DNA from: Latrodectus hesperus
Taxonomy: Eukaryota > Arthropoda > Arachnida > Araneae > Theridiidae
Assembly: GCA_037975125.1 (NCBI GenBank)
Contig: CM075857.1
Coordinates: forward strand, 23,082,310 to 23,146,309
Length of the DNA stretch: 64,000 bases
Direction: 5' to 3'
The position numbers were made by a program, and so were the translations under genes. Positions within the stretch are counted from its first letter, which is position 1, and the number at the start of each line of letters is the position of its first letter. The notes under the pieces are model-generated. The model saw only the letters and a program-made list of their open reading frames with translations. It was not told where the DNA came from and did no database searches. Shown piece after piece: positions 39,707-51,301 of this stretch.

Positions 39707-42700
39707 TCGACTGAATTTTGACCATGTACTTTCGAGCCTTTCTAAAGTTTTTCAGCTCATATAAATTTAAAAATTACCAGAAATAGTAAAATTTTTCATG
39801 GGACTCTAAATCTTTCATTTGAAAGTTCTTTCATTTGTCAAATTTTTTATTAAGCGTAACCCTGTGGTTGCTCAGAGTTAACCTGCAAAAGTATAAAAAA
39901 TACCACTGGAGACAAAACAAGGATTGGTGAAAATATTAATAATACTGACTTACGCTAGATTTTGTCTGCAAATTTTTTAACTAAAATATTAGTTAGAAGG
40001 AAATAAAAATATTAATTGCTATGCTTAAAAACATTTCTGTTTAACCTAATTTTAAAATTTACTTATTTCTTAAGTTTCTTTGTTTACTTATTTCTTACAT
40101 TATTCGTTTCTTTACTAATAAATAAATAATATGCATTTATAAGTAAATGCAATAGATATAATGCTTTGTATCTTACTTTTTCACTGAACAAGTCTGATAT
40201 ATCATTTTGCTTGAATCTAAATGACGGGTGTTAAAATTACTCTTGTATAATTTTGATCTTAAAAATTTTGAAACTTACAGTTGTAAATTGTAACTTGTAT
40301 AATTTTTGAAATTGATTCATTATTAATTTTTACTTCCCATTCATTATATTTTACTAAAATCATTTGTGTTTTGTAACCAAGTTCTTTGAAAAGTTTCCCC
40401 TTTTATAAGAAAAAAATGCTTTTTAACATGTACTCTTACCATTAAATATTTTAAACATTTAAAATACAATATTTTTTACCATTAAATAATTTAAGCGTTG
40501 CATTTGTAATATCTGAATGATTCATATAAGTTTTATCATTACTAATTAACTAATGACATTACTAACTTAAATCATTATATAACTAAAATATTAAAAGTAA
40601 TCATTACATTACTAACTTAAAGCATTTCATTATTTCATTCATACAACACATTTCATTTAACTTCTAATTATAATACTTGATTTTCCATTTCAAATTACTT
40701 ATTTAATGAAAATATGATTTGTACCAAAATCGTCAGGTTTTTAAAAAGTTCTTTTATTATTATTATTTTATAGTGTATTTAACCTTTATTTCAATTTTAC
40801 TCTGTATGTATTTTGTACCATTGTCAATATCCTAAAATATAATCTAAAAATCACAAAAGAAGAGTTTTGATATTAAATGTTAAATATAAATTGTTTTATC
40901 ATAACTTGCATATTGTAAGATTTAAGCACTTGTGACTGTCGTATTAGTCTCTCAAACGTCTGGCAGAAATAATCTAAAAAAAAATTTGTCAAACTAACAA
41001 AATTTAAAAAAAAATTTTATGTTTCCTCTTTTCCCAACTCTTATGTGACAACAGTGAATTCAATGAATTATGAAAAGCCTGGTCAATTTATTTATGTTTA
41101 AAAACTCTTGGCATACTTGAATATGCAGCAAGATAAGATAAAACGCTGTGACACGTGACCTGATGCGCATGCGTTAATAAAGTTTGATTCCATTACAGAA
41201 TCTGTTCAACAACAACCTGCCATACAGAAGATATTGTAAACAAAATAAAACACAAAATTGATCATAATCGAATTGTGTTATGCTCTACTGGACTTTACCT
41301 CAAAATAGTATGAGTAAAAATCGATTAAAGGAAAGAAAAATAGAATAAAGTAAACTTAAATTTAAAATTTCTTAGTCTAACAATATCGTTTTAACAAGTT
41401 AGTTCACCATTTTTACAAGAAATTGCTAATGGTCGCAAGATTTTTACACTGGTGCAATAAGAACAGACGTTCTTATTGCTGTTGTACGCAATTTCCTTTA
41501 TAGATTATTTTACTGCAGGTGAAATTTGTCAGTTACTGTAATTACTAAGACATTTTCTGAATTTCCTTGAATTATTTTACGTCATATTATGTACCATGCG
41601 TAAATTCATGAACATTATTAAATTTCAATTGTAGTTCTTAATAATTGAATCTGCTTTTATAACCATTTTTAATTTATGGAAATCCATACCATAACCGAAA
41701 ATCTTTTTCTTTGATAAATTGCTTAAATTTTAAAAAAAGATTTTAAAATTACTTCTATGAATAAAAATGAATGACTTTTTTTATTGAGAATAATTATCTG
41801 TTAATATTAAATTTTGCAGAAAAAAATTCTGTAAATCAAGTAGACATATCGAAATAATACATTGCGTAACACAAGGTAAATATTATCTGAAAAGCTAAAT
41901 GTTTATCAGCCCGAAATTCTGTTTACTTTAAATGATAAAATGAGAACTCATTAGCAAATTCATTTGAAATATTTTTACAATTCAATGTTTTGTTTTACTT
42001 TAAAGCACCTGTTAAATATTTTCTTTAGTTTCAAATTTACGGGACTTTTACTTTTTGCCAACCGATTTGTGTAAAGATGTGTCCTTATTTTCAAATTGGA
42101 AATTTTAATTTTCCCGAAACTCAATATTTATCGTGTAAAAAAATGTATTGAGTAAAACTATACATGATAAACGATTGATAAAATAAACTTAAAGGAGATA
42201 TTTTCCACCAGAAGAATTGTTTCAGAAATTGATAAAAAATAATTGATAATTTGATAACCACTTCGTGTTTTTTAACTGATTACAGCCATTGAATAACATT
42301 TTATAAGTTTCTGGATATTTTCCTATTGTCATTATTTATGTTAATTTAAAAAACATAGTCTTCTCTTAAAATAATTTCTAATAATTATTTCTAACTCTAT
42401 AATAGCAAATAAAATAAATAGTAAATTGTATGAACTTTAAATTATTTTATTTCTATTTGTATGCAGCGAATTCAGAATTGTCTCGAATTTAAGCTCGAAT
42501 ATATTAGAGATTTTGAATTCTGTTATCATCTAGAATCTCTTAAAATATTATATAAATACATTTAAAAAAATACTAATTTTGCTTTCAAACATAAACTTAT
42601 GATCTAAATTAAAACAGATGTATCTGTTACTTGGAAAGTATATATATAATGCGATTTGAATTATATAATTAATTATAAAAAGTATAAGTAACTGAAACTG

Positions 42701-43326
42701 TTGAGAAGCGAATAAATAATTTAAACAAAATTTTCTTTTGATTTCCTACAAAATAATAAAAAAGTGAAACACTTATACAACGTACTCGAACCACTTGAAT
42801 ATGATGAAAAATTTTTTATTTCCGATGTACTTCGATATTTTGTAACAGGATTTGATAAAAGAATATTCGAACGTTTTTTATGGTGAAAACGATATCCGTT
42901 GCAGTGTTTTGTGATTAATCAAAGTGGAAGTCAACAAGCTTTGATATTTTACTCAAGCAATTATGTTAAAAGCTACACAAAATACGCAATTTTTATTGAC
43001 AGTTAAATATATTATCCAAGATATCATGTATTACGCCAGGAAGTATCTGATTACTTAAAACTTTAATTTTGCGTGATACATTTTTATCTGATTGGCAACC
43101 ACTGGAGTGATTGAATGAAAATAAATATTGTATAATTTTTTTCTTAAAATTTAAACGAGTTGTTAGATTGAATATAATAAGATTTTCTAAAATCTAATGA
43201 TCATTATGAGAGAGTGAATTATTGTTCTTTTCAAATGAAAGGCAAATCCATAATTTTTAAAACAACGTAATTAATTTCCTAAGATATGTTCTTAAACCTT
43301 TACATTAGGTTCCATTCTAGTTTTAA

Positions 43327-43951
43327 ATGTATTTAATGTATTTGGGAAACTTCAGCTATTTGGGCTCGGAGATTGACTACCAAAATGATATCACTCCTGA
43401 AATCAGAAAGAGGATCATTGCCGCAAACCGTTGTTTCTTTGGTCTAAGACCTCTTTTGAAATCTAATAAGGAGATGGACAAAAATAATGTTATACAAGAC
43501 ATTGATTAAACCAGTTCTAACCTACGCCTCAGAGACATGGACCTTGACGATGAAGGAAGAGAAAACATTGGCGATTTTTGAGAGAAAGGTCCTAAGAACT
43601 ATTTTTGGTGCTGTCCTGGAAAATAACACCTGGCGAAAAAGGTATAACTTTGAACTGTACAAAATCTATGGAGAAGAAGACATCATTAAATCAATAAAAC
43701 TATCTAGAATGAGATGGGCAGGCCACCTCATGAGAATGAGTACAGAGAGAACATCAATAAAGGTCTTCAACACCACCCCTTTCTGTAGTAGACCAAGAGG
43801 AAGACCCAAAAAGAGATGGAAGGATTGCCTGGAAGAAGACTTCAAAATACTTAAAGTCAAGAACTGGAGGTCGATTTCTAGAAAAGGGGCGGAATGGCTG
43901 AGACTTCTGAAGAAGGCCAAGGCCCACAAAGGGCTGTCGTGCCAATGCTGA
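43327..43951 (+). pseudogene. RTE-like LINE C-terminal fragment
   Basis: Two overlapping frames (43327-43509 and 43487-43951) read as one LINE with a frameshift near 43470-43490. They contain 'YLGSEIDYQNDITPEIRK', 'PVLTYASETWTLTMKEEK', 'LSRMRWAGHLMRM' and 'RPRGRPKKRWKDCLEEDF', motifs of the region after the RT palm in RTE-type ORFs. Neither the endonuclease nor the catalytic YADD is present. It ends at 43951, directly beside the Tc1-like terminus at 43957. Confidence 0.85.
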
Positions 43952-43956
43952 ATGTA

Positions 43957-44300
43957 CACTACTGGCCATTAAAATTGCTACACCAAGAACACCAAGAAAG
44001 AATGCAAATAACAGAACGATATTCATTGGACACATACATTATAGTGGAAAGAACAAGTGATTAGATTTACAGGAAATTAGGATGTATAGATCTTGAGAAA
44101 TCAGTACCCAGAGCAGCCACCTCTGACTGCAATAACAGCATTTATCCGCCTAGGCATGGAGTCAAACAGAGATTGTATGGCATGTACCGAGATCTCAGTC
44201 CATGCAGCTTCAACACTATGCCACAGTTCATTGACAGTAGTGGATGGTGAGTGATGGCGTGCCAATCGCTCGGCAACCATTGACCACACGGCTATGCGAA
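43957..44300 (-). mobile_element. Tc1-like transposon, 3' end fragment
   Basis: Begins at TA with CACTACTGGCCATTAAAATT, then encodes on the - strand (44289-44101) 'LWHSVEAAWTEISVHAIQ' and 'SMPRRINAVIAVRGG', the C-terminus of an IS630/Tc1-type transposase. Truncated at about 44300 where a SINE abuts. The terminus resembles that of the relic at 1111. Confidence 0.82.
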
Positions 44301-44310
44301 GTTAAGTCAA

Positions 44311-44551
44311 TTGGGAGCGTCTTTCGTTTTAATCAGAGCACCATGAAGGTGAAAGTACAACTTTGCTCTACACACATGCCATAGGTACCCGTTTATAGGA
44401 TAGGCAACCATTCACACCTCATTCATACAAGGAAAGGACAAAGACAGGATAGATAGAGAGAGAAAGTACATCCATGCCCGAACCAGGATTCGAACCCAGG
44501 ACCTCCTTATCCATAGTCAGGCACGCTGACCACTAGACAAGTTGGGCGGCT
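44311..44551 (-). mobile_element. Chimeric tRNA-derived SINE
   Basis: The head and body on the - strand (GCCGCCCAACTTGTCTAGTG, B box GGGTTCGAATCC, body with CCTATAAACGGG) match family 4 (22798-23096, 48189-48485). Its 3' end on the + strand (44316-44375, GTCTTTCGTTTTAATCAGAG) matches the tail of family 3 (11456-11520). Confidence 0.82.
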
Positions 44552-45237
44552 ACATTCCATTTTTTTAACTTATTCATATCAATAAATAAAATAAAACGTC
44601 AACAGATTTTATTCGTTTTTTAATTCTATTCATTTATTGATTAGTGTTCTCCCAGAAAAAATTATAAGAAAATAAATCTCTTGTCCCTTTAGTATTTGAT
44701 TGCAGAACCTGATCATTTTAAGAAATATCGTTTTGATGCAATTTTTCCCAAACGTTTTTTGGAGACCTTTTTAAAGGAATAAGTTTGTTGGAACTCCACA
44801 CACTTTTACAAAAATTGTAAATATTATAATTAATATGTGCACACTTATTTTGTCATATCACAAAAAAGCAATAATAAATATGATAAAATTAATTAATATG
44901 GTTATCTCTTCTTCTAAAAACGTATATTAACTTAGTGTACAGATTAATTTTTAATTTCAGTATTAATTTTTTTGAAGAATATTTGCTAAATTTCTTTCAA
45001 TGGATTTTTTTTACATAAATGCTCTGATTCTAATAAATCATTAGAAAGAAATATGTTTTTTATTTTATTTACGCAATATTTCCTAATCAAATGAATGATA
45101 TATTATTTCACAGCAAATTTTTTGAATGAAAAATATTCGATAAAAAAAGTAACAAGTAGCTTTAATATTGTCTTAGTTATTATATGCAGAAGAATAATTA
45201 CACATCTCATTATATAAAAGAAATATGCACAAAATAA

Positions 45238-45480
45238 TTACCCACCAATTTCACTTAGGATATTTTTCTTGAATTGTGATGCAAGTGATTCAGAAATATC
45301 TCTCCACAGCCATCTCCTACAAAACACTGGTCTCAGAGATTCATCAGCAGCTGAACACATAACAGCAAAGTAATTAATATCGTGAGAAACAGCAATGTGA
45401 GCATTTAGATTTTTCTGGAGCTCAAATAGTGACAGAACATGAGAGGAATATTTCAAACCGTAATGAAGCATGAAGTGCAT
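45238..45480 (-). CDS. Unidentified open frame, possible exon fragment
   Basis: 80-codon frame rich in residues rare in random AT-rich DNA. It includes 'LYGLKYSS'-like and 'SHDINYFAVMCSAADESL' stretches and 'VFCRRWLWRDISESLASQ'. On the - strand the end reads GGTGG followed by GTAATT, a possible splice donor at about 45241, and CTCCAG near 45414 could act as an acceptor. I do not recognise the protein. It lies antisense in the LRR intron and could be an exon of another gene, a retrocopy piece or transposon-derived. Existence as a gene is uncertain. Confidence 0.3.
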   Translation of the reverse strand: MHFMLHYGLKYSSHVLSLFELQKNLNAHIAVSHDINYFAVMCSAADESLRPVFCRRWLWRDISESLASQFKKNILSEIGG

Positions 45481-45906
45481 GTATTGTACAATAACGCGAA
45501 TTTAATTAAAATTGATTTGTAACAGGCAAGGAGACTATCACAATAGCTATTTTTAAATTTTCATTCTGGTAAAGGAACATCAGTTATAAGTCAGTAAACA
45601 AATGTCTAGTTCCACCTTCTAGCAAGCTCAGTAAAGATGGCAGCAGAATGACTTGCGCTTTACCCTATAGTTCAACCATTTTGTGTTCAATTTCCATCTA
45701 AGTACAACGGTATTGGATGTTTGTAATGATTCAGAGTCCATCTTTAATTGCATATTCCAATTGAATTAGAACTCGTAGTAAATTAAATAAAATATGTCGA
45801 ATATTAGTTACATAAAAAAGTGAATGAAAAAATGTTCCATAATGTGAGTCATCCAGTGAGATTATTACATGGTAATCAACGGTATAAGCTGATGCTTGAC
45901 AATAAG

Positions 45907-46023
45907 TGACAGACGGACAGCGAGAAGAGGCCCTGTTCTATTCCTATTGGCTATCAGGTTGTGCCTCTACTTCAGCCTAGAATGTCGAACAACCTGCACG
46001 GAGTGCCATGTGCCCGCTAGGAA
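45907..46023 (+). repeat. Dispersed repeat, copy b
   Basis: Partner of 28782-28907: shares the block from GACAGACGGACAGCGAGAAG to GTGCCCGCT with a few substitutions. Confidence 0.85.
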
Positions 46024-46084
46024 CCTTAAGGTGGTTAAGGTTAAGCCCACTTTAACCTTAACGAGTCTTAAGATAATATATATA

Positions 46085-47285
46085 ATTTTTAATTTTAGAC
46101 TGGCTCTGGACCTTTTTTAAAGGTGTCAATGGAAGAGTTGTATGAGTTGCTGCTTGTTTTGTCGCTTGATCAGCTGCCTCATTCCCCGCGATTCCAGTGT
46201 GTGCTCTTAACCAACTTAGTTGGATGTTCATATTCTGGTTGTGAAAAAGTAAATTTTGAACGGATCTTATTATTAGGGATTTGTGTAACGGTTTATTTAA
46301 CGCCAGTAGGGAAGATAAATTGTCTGTCCAGATTGTGACACTTTGTAGTTTATGCTGGATCGAATAAAGCAGTGATTCTTTTATAACTAGGGCTTCTGCC
46401 TGGAAGACTGAATTATACTTGTGTTGTTGTTTTTGTTACTTATAACACTTGGACAAGGCAAGCTTGCTTGTGTAGTTTTATGAAACGTTGATGCAGTAGA
46501 TTGGGGACTTCAAAAACTACACAAATGCTACTCCTGTTTGATTATCTAAATGAGACCCGTCGATGTAAATATTAATTCTTGTTATATCATGACTGGATTA
46601 GATACTTTTGGCAGATTGAAAATTTTAGTTGGATGATTTTTGATAATTGGATGTAATTCACCTTTATTGTTTGGATATTCAAAGTTAGAGAAGAGCAGGA
46701 CCGTGTTGTCTTCAAGAGTTGCATCTTGGCACAATTGTAGGATTTTTGTCTTAACTGCAGTTGCTTTTAATGTTAGATGTAATGGTGGAAGTCCTACCAA
46801 GGCGTCGTCGGCAGCTATTGATGTGGTTTTGAATGTCCTAGTTATTAATATGGTAAAGTGTCTTTGCACAGTGATGACAGTTTAGCTTTTTTCCTCGAGG
46901 TTAAGGGTAAAATCCAAGCTGAAAAACCATATGAAAATATTTTTTCTATTAAGGTGCTATATATTATTTTTAGAAATTTACTCTTTAATCCCCAATTATA
47001 TCCAATCATTGAGCGTAAGTTTTGTGCAATGGCGAGAACATTTGGTTTAAGCTATCTGATATGAGTGAGAAAATTTAGATTCTTATCTATTCGGACTCCT
47101 AGATAAGGCAATACTTTGGTATGCTTAAGTCTTTTGCCTAGTAGGGTTAATTTTGGATTTAATCGTAAAGATTTATCATGCTTTCCGATTATCATAGCCT
47201 TGCTTTTAGGGATAGAAATCTCTAATTTCAAACTTTCACACAGTCTGGAAAAGAAATCTAGAGAAATAAGTGACAAGTCGAAAAA
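46085..47285 (-). pseudogene. LINE remnant: reverse transcriptase to RNase H
   Basis: - strand order: 'FFSRLCESLKLEISIPKSK' and 'LPYLGVRIDKNLNFLTHI' (47270-47055, RT region after YADD), 'VGLPPLHLTLKATAVKTK' (about 46800), the RNase H 'IYIDGSHLDNQTGVAFV' (46575-46510), 'QSVTIWTDNLSSLLALN' (about 46340) and 'LRAHTGIAGNEAADQAT' (about 46200). This matches I/Jockey-type ORF2. Many frameshifts. A 42-bp foreign insert splits the RNase H at 46425. Confidence 0.82.
46425..46466 (-). mobile_element. 42-bp severely truncated LINE/SINE tail insertion
   Basis: TGTTGTTTTTGTTACTTATA... on the + strand is an inverted AACAACA-type tail like those at 11355 and 26670, flanked by a 7-bp duplication CTTGTGT (46418-46424 and 46467-46473). 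Removing it restores the RNase H reading frame of the host LINE. Confidence 0.75.
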
Positions 47286-47689
47286 TTGTTAATCACAATC
47301 ATGAGAAATTAGATAAGTTATTCAAGCAAAACTATACTAAATATAAGTTAATAAAGATTAATATTGACCAATAAGAATTCTATACGTCAGTTGCAGCTCT
47401 CCACATACCAATTGAAACCTAACAAGATTAGAACTTTAATGTGGTTCTTTACCATCAAGCATATCAGCCTAACATATTTCTTTCCTAATTAGGAGACGAT
47501 TTTTCAATGGTACAGAAAATTTATTGTCCAGAATTATATTATTTCTGTTACCACTTTTTACTTATTTTTGGCATTGTGATTGATTTTTGTCATTAAAACA
47601 TTTCTTCAATGCTAACATATTAATCGCACAACTAAGGACAAATACTTCATTTAATAAATGCTTTCCTCTATCTGCATAGGGTACTTTTT

Positions 47690-47949
47690 ATTTAGTTAAT
47701 ACTTATATATAAACAGCACCGCATATGGGCCCTAAACTGTGCCTTAAAATAAAGAGGTTTGGAATACTCGCTTATCATAAGCATCTCATAATATCGAACA
47801 AGTCATGTAACAAAGAAACATGTGAGTTGGCACCCACCTCTACGCCATCTCAATTCTAGCAGGACTTTGGATATCACAGATTAATGTGGACACGTTCCAA
47901 TCACCCATTATCCAGCAATAAAGTGGGAAAGAATGTGGTCACCCTCCCA
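47690..47949 (-). mobile_element. Dispersed SINE-like element, family 5, copy b
   Basis: On the - strand it opens GGGAGGGTGACCACATTC and shares GGTGATTGGAACGTGTCCAC and GGTGGGTGCCAACTCA landmarks with 37250-37495, but is AT-enriched and older. Confidence 0.65.
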
Positions 47950-48188
47950 TTCATACACTCATGTATTGTAGAAAAAGTTTTATGTTTGTAGAAACTACTA
48001 AAACTATTATATTTTATTTAAATTTTTAAATAATTATTTATTGACAAAACTTATTTAAACACTAAAGTTTGTTTCTGATGGAAACTGCTTAACAGTCGTT
48101 TCAATAATTGATTGTTAATAATAATAATATAATGGAATATATTATAATGGAATAATACTCATTACACAATAGTAACATAAAATTTTGC

Positions 48189-48485
48189 GCCGACCAATGG
48201 CTGAGTGGTTAGCATTCCTGACTCTTGAGCTGTGGGTCCCGGGTTCGAATCCCGGTTCGGGCATGGATGTTACTATCTCTCTGTGTTTCTCTGTCCTTTC
48301 TTGTGTGTTGATGTATGAATGTGGCCCACCCTATAAACGGGTCTGTGGTGGTATGACGCGGGTAATGCTACTCGCCTCAGTGACTTGGTTCACCGGTGCC
48401 CGCTGGGTAACGACAAATGAGTAGCAGTTTCCGGCCTTGTTGTGGCGAAGGGTTAGTCACCCAAGTGCCCGCCGTTATTAAAAAA
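48189..48485 (+). mobile_element. tRNA-derived SINE, family 4, copy b, full length
   Basis: 297-bp element with a perfect 14-bp duplication ACATAAAATTTTGC (48175-48188 and 48486-48499). Head GCCGACCAATGGCTGAGTGG with a clear B box GGGTTCGAATCCC, tail AAAAAA. The intact duplication suggests a young insertion. Confidence 0.96.
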
Positions 48486-48966
48486 AACATAAAATTTTGC
48501 ATAGTTTTACAACTGAATTACTAAGGAAAAATTTTCAAAAAAAGAAAGAAAAAATGAGTACACAGGCCTACAAATCAGATTTTAACCACTCAAAATTATC
48601 TATTAAGAATACTTGCCATATTTCTGTTACATAATTCATTTTGCTCCTTTTCAGTCATGATTATATAGGGTATACATACAATAACTTTTAATCAATAAAT
48701 TTGATTAAATTATTATTTGATGATTTTATTTTATTAGATTAATCACTAATGTTACACACAATTCTAGAAATGCAATTTCCATTAAAAATCAATGACCCAA
48801 ATATCCAGCTCTGTTTTGAATGTCTCATAAGTTTACAACTTTAGTAAAATAATAGACATTAAGTAAATGCATAGATGATAGTTAATATCATTAAAAAATA
48901 AAATTTTAAATCATTAAAAAATAAAATCTTCATATACTTGAATAAAAATATTCTTTTTTTCTTCAG

Positions 48967-49115
48967 AAATACTCAAATTGAAAAGTTAGAAGCAAACTTT
49001 TTTGATGGTATGCCAAAACTGCAAGTATTGATGGTAAATGGCAACAAATTCTCAACTTTAGATGCACAATTATTCATGCCTCTACAAAATCATCTCAATC
49101 ATCTGTTAGCTGAAA
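48967..49115 (+). CDS. LRR protein, exon 2
   Basis: 149-nt exon after TTCTTTTTTTCTTCAG. The first base completes the Gly codon split at 33976. It encodes residues 215-263, two further LRRs ('NTQIEKLEANFFDGMPKL', 'LMVNGNKFSTLDAQLFMP'), and ends before GTTAGT at 49116, leaving one base of the next codon. The predicted phase matches exon 3. Confidence 0.86.
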
Positions 49116-50644
49116 GTTAGTATAGCATATTTCTTAATTTAAACTTTCTCTAATTTTATGCATAGAATAATCAATTACTTTTCATTTATACAAGTAACTG
49201 CTTAAAGAAAACAACAATTATACGATCAATATTTCTTATTATCTAACATTTCATATATCAAAATAAATAATATTAAGACAAAACAATAAAATGTCATGTA
49301 AATTAGAAATTTCAAATGCAGATTACATATACATTTTTAAAATAATACTTGCCATATTTGTTGAAGTATACATGGATCTCATAAATTGATAAAAATCGTT
49401 TAATAAAAGATTATTGTAAATCTGAAATAACTTCATAAAGATACATTGAAAAAATGATCGAATTCAATTTTTTTTATGAACAATAAACTTTATTCTTAAA
49501 GTTTGTTAATTTCTGTAGCATTAGAAATAAATTATAAAGAAATTTTTCAAAAGAATTTGAAAAAATTACAAGCTTTTGCAAATTAATTCTTTATTAATTA
49601 TTTAAGTAATTATACACATTATTAGGGTTTTTATACAATTTAGTTCACTGTATTACATTTTTTGGATCCTTCTGAGATATTTAAGCTAGCAATTATAATA
49701 TCATTTAATATTTTTCAGTAAACAAAATCATTAAAAATGCATTATAAATAATAATTAAAAATAATAACTAATCATATAATTCATAAAATGATAATATATA
49801 ACAACAGCATGTGAATCAACCCTTTTACAGAAAATTTTAAAGCCAATCAGAGACAGAAGAATAGCTTTTATAACTTATTTTTAAAAACAGTAAAATTGAC
49901 ATTCATTACTTTTATATCTAAAAGAAATCACAGCTATCAATTTAAATTTTAGACATTTATTCTTTAAATACATATAAAGTTAAGAATAAATAAACTAATT
50001 AATTGAAATATTATTATCACTCAAAAATCATAAAGTTTAATTTAATAAGACAATATGTAACTTAAAATAAATGATAAAATCATTAAAAAATATTTTAATG
50101 CATCAAGAAACCTATTAATTATGATTAAAAAGTATGAAAACAATTATTCAAATTTGCAAATCATAAATATAGGCTCATAATAAAGAATAAAATGATTTGT
50201 TTATAGTTATTAAAAATATTTCACAGCTATAAACAATTATTTAGTGTTATTTTATTTCTTGCACAAAAATTAAGAGCATTTAGCTACTTGTCAATCAAAA
50301 TTAAATTTCATTATTTGTACGTTTGTATGCATTATAATATATTCCAGTTTATTCTGTAGAAAATATTTCCAACTCATTAAACTTTTAAAAGAATATTTAC
50401 AATATATGTTTCATTAATGTTAGAAATGCTATTTTTAACAAGCAGAATTGCACACATAAGTATTATACATGCCAAAATTGGCAAATGATACCACTTCACA
50501 TAAACAATTTATCTATATATATAGACACTGTTGCATTCAGCTTAAATTAATTTAAAAATTAATTTCTGATGTTTTTTTAAACTTTTTTATTTTATTGATT
50601 AATTTGCTTTTAACTGACAAAAATAAATTTTGTTGTTCTTACAG

Positions 50645-50793
50645 GAAACCCTCTTCAGTGTAAATGCAACTTGCTCTGGCTTAAAAATTTCCAAAAGAAG
50701 AGATCAATAAATATTTTTGCAACATGTTTTGATGAAGCAACAGAGCAAATTAAAGAAATTACAGATTTGCAAGAGGAAGATTATTGTTTATAA
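50645..50793 (+). CDS. LRR protein, exon 3 with LRRCT cap
   Basis: 149-nt terminal exon after TTTTGTTGTTCTTACAG. It encodes 'NPLQCKCNLLWLKNF' and later two Cys ('ATCF', 'DYCL'), the four-Cys LRRCT cap that closes the solenoid, then TAA at 50791-50793. The protein ends five residues after 'LQEED', with no membrane anchor, so it is presumably secreted. Confidence 0.88.
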
Positions 50794-50906
50794 TTTCCAG
50801 ATTAAATGATGAATACTTTATGAGACTGAATATTTTAACTGGACAAATGGTCACAACAATCAAATACATTAAAGACAAATGAGTTTTTGTAATATGTAAA
50901 AATGTA

Positions 50907-50912
50907 AATAAA
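50907..50912 (+). promoter_or_regulatory. Polyadenylation signal, LRR gene
   Basis: AATAAA 114 bp after the stop. Alternative AATAAA hexamers occur at 50958 and 51022. Use of the latter would bring the transcript close to or into the PTPA 3' UTR. Confidence 0.55.
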
Positions 50913-51063
50913 ATATTAACACTATTTAAACAGCTGTGCTCAAATCATTTTAATTCAAATAAAACAATACATAACTAACAGAAAAATTTGTGATAAAATT
51001 CCTTGGAAGACATGACATATTAAATAAATAAAAATTTTAATAAAAAGCAGATAAATGTGATAA

Positions 51064-51069
51064 TTTATT
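51064..51069 (-). promoter_or_regulatory. Polyadenylation signal, PTPA gene
   Basis: AATAAA on the - strand (TTTATT on +), about 62 bp after the PTPA stop codon. Confidence 0.6.
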
Positions 51070-51130
51070 AGAAATTATATTATTTACAGTATCATTCTGA
51101 GATTACAGTGTTCCAATTTTGTTCATTCAT

Positions 51131-51220
51131 CTACCGATCATCCGTAGGAGGTTCATGCTTCTTTATTGGCAATATATTTCCAAACAAAACATGTTGAATC
51201 ACTGGAAATTTTCCTAATAC
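51131..51220 (-). CDS. PTPA: PTPA, last coding exon
   Basis: 90 nt in phase 0 after an acceptor ATATTTAG. It encodes 'VLGKFPVIQHVLFGNILP' and a short divergent tail ending 'PPTDDR' before TAG at 51131-51133. The KFPVIQHxxFGxxLP string is the conserved C-terminus of PTPA. Confidence 0.94.
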   Translation of the reverse strand, partial: VLGKFPVIQHVLFGNILPIKKHEPPTDDR

Positions 51221-51301
51221 CTAAATATAAGATTACTAACTGTAACAAATTTTATAACTAATCAGTGAAAACAAATTTAATTATAAGTATCAAGAAATAA
51301 T

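Larger units (their letters stand above)
33977..48966 (+). other. Intron 1 of the LRR gene (about 15 kb)
   Basis: Bounded by GTAAGAA at 33977 and a pyrimidine-rich TTTTTTTCTTCAG ending at 48966. It contains SINEs, a hAT-like element, LINE pieces and a Tc1-like end listed separately, plus long AT-rich stretches (about 35040-35280, 36360-37240, 37500-38780, 39710-43290 and 44560-45230) in which I recognise nothing. Confidence 0.8.
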
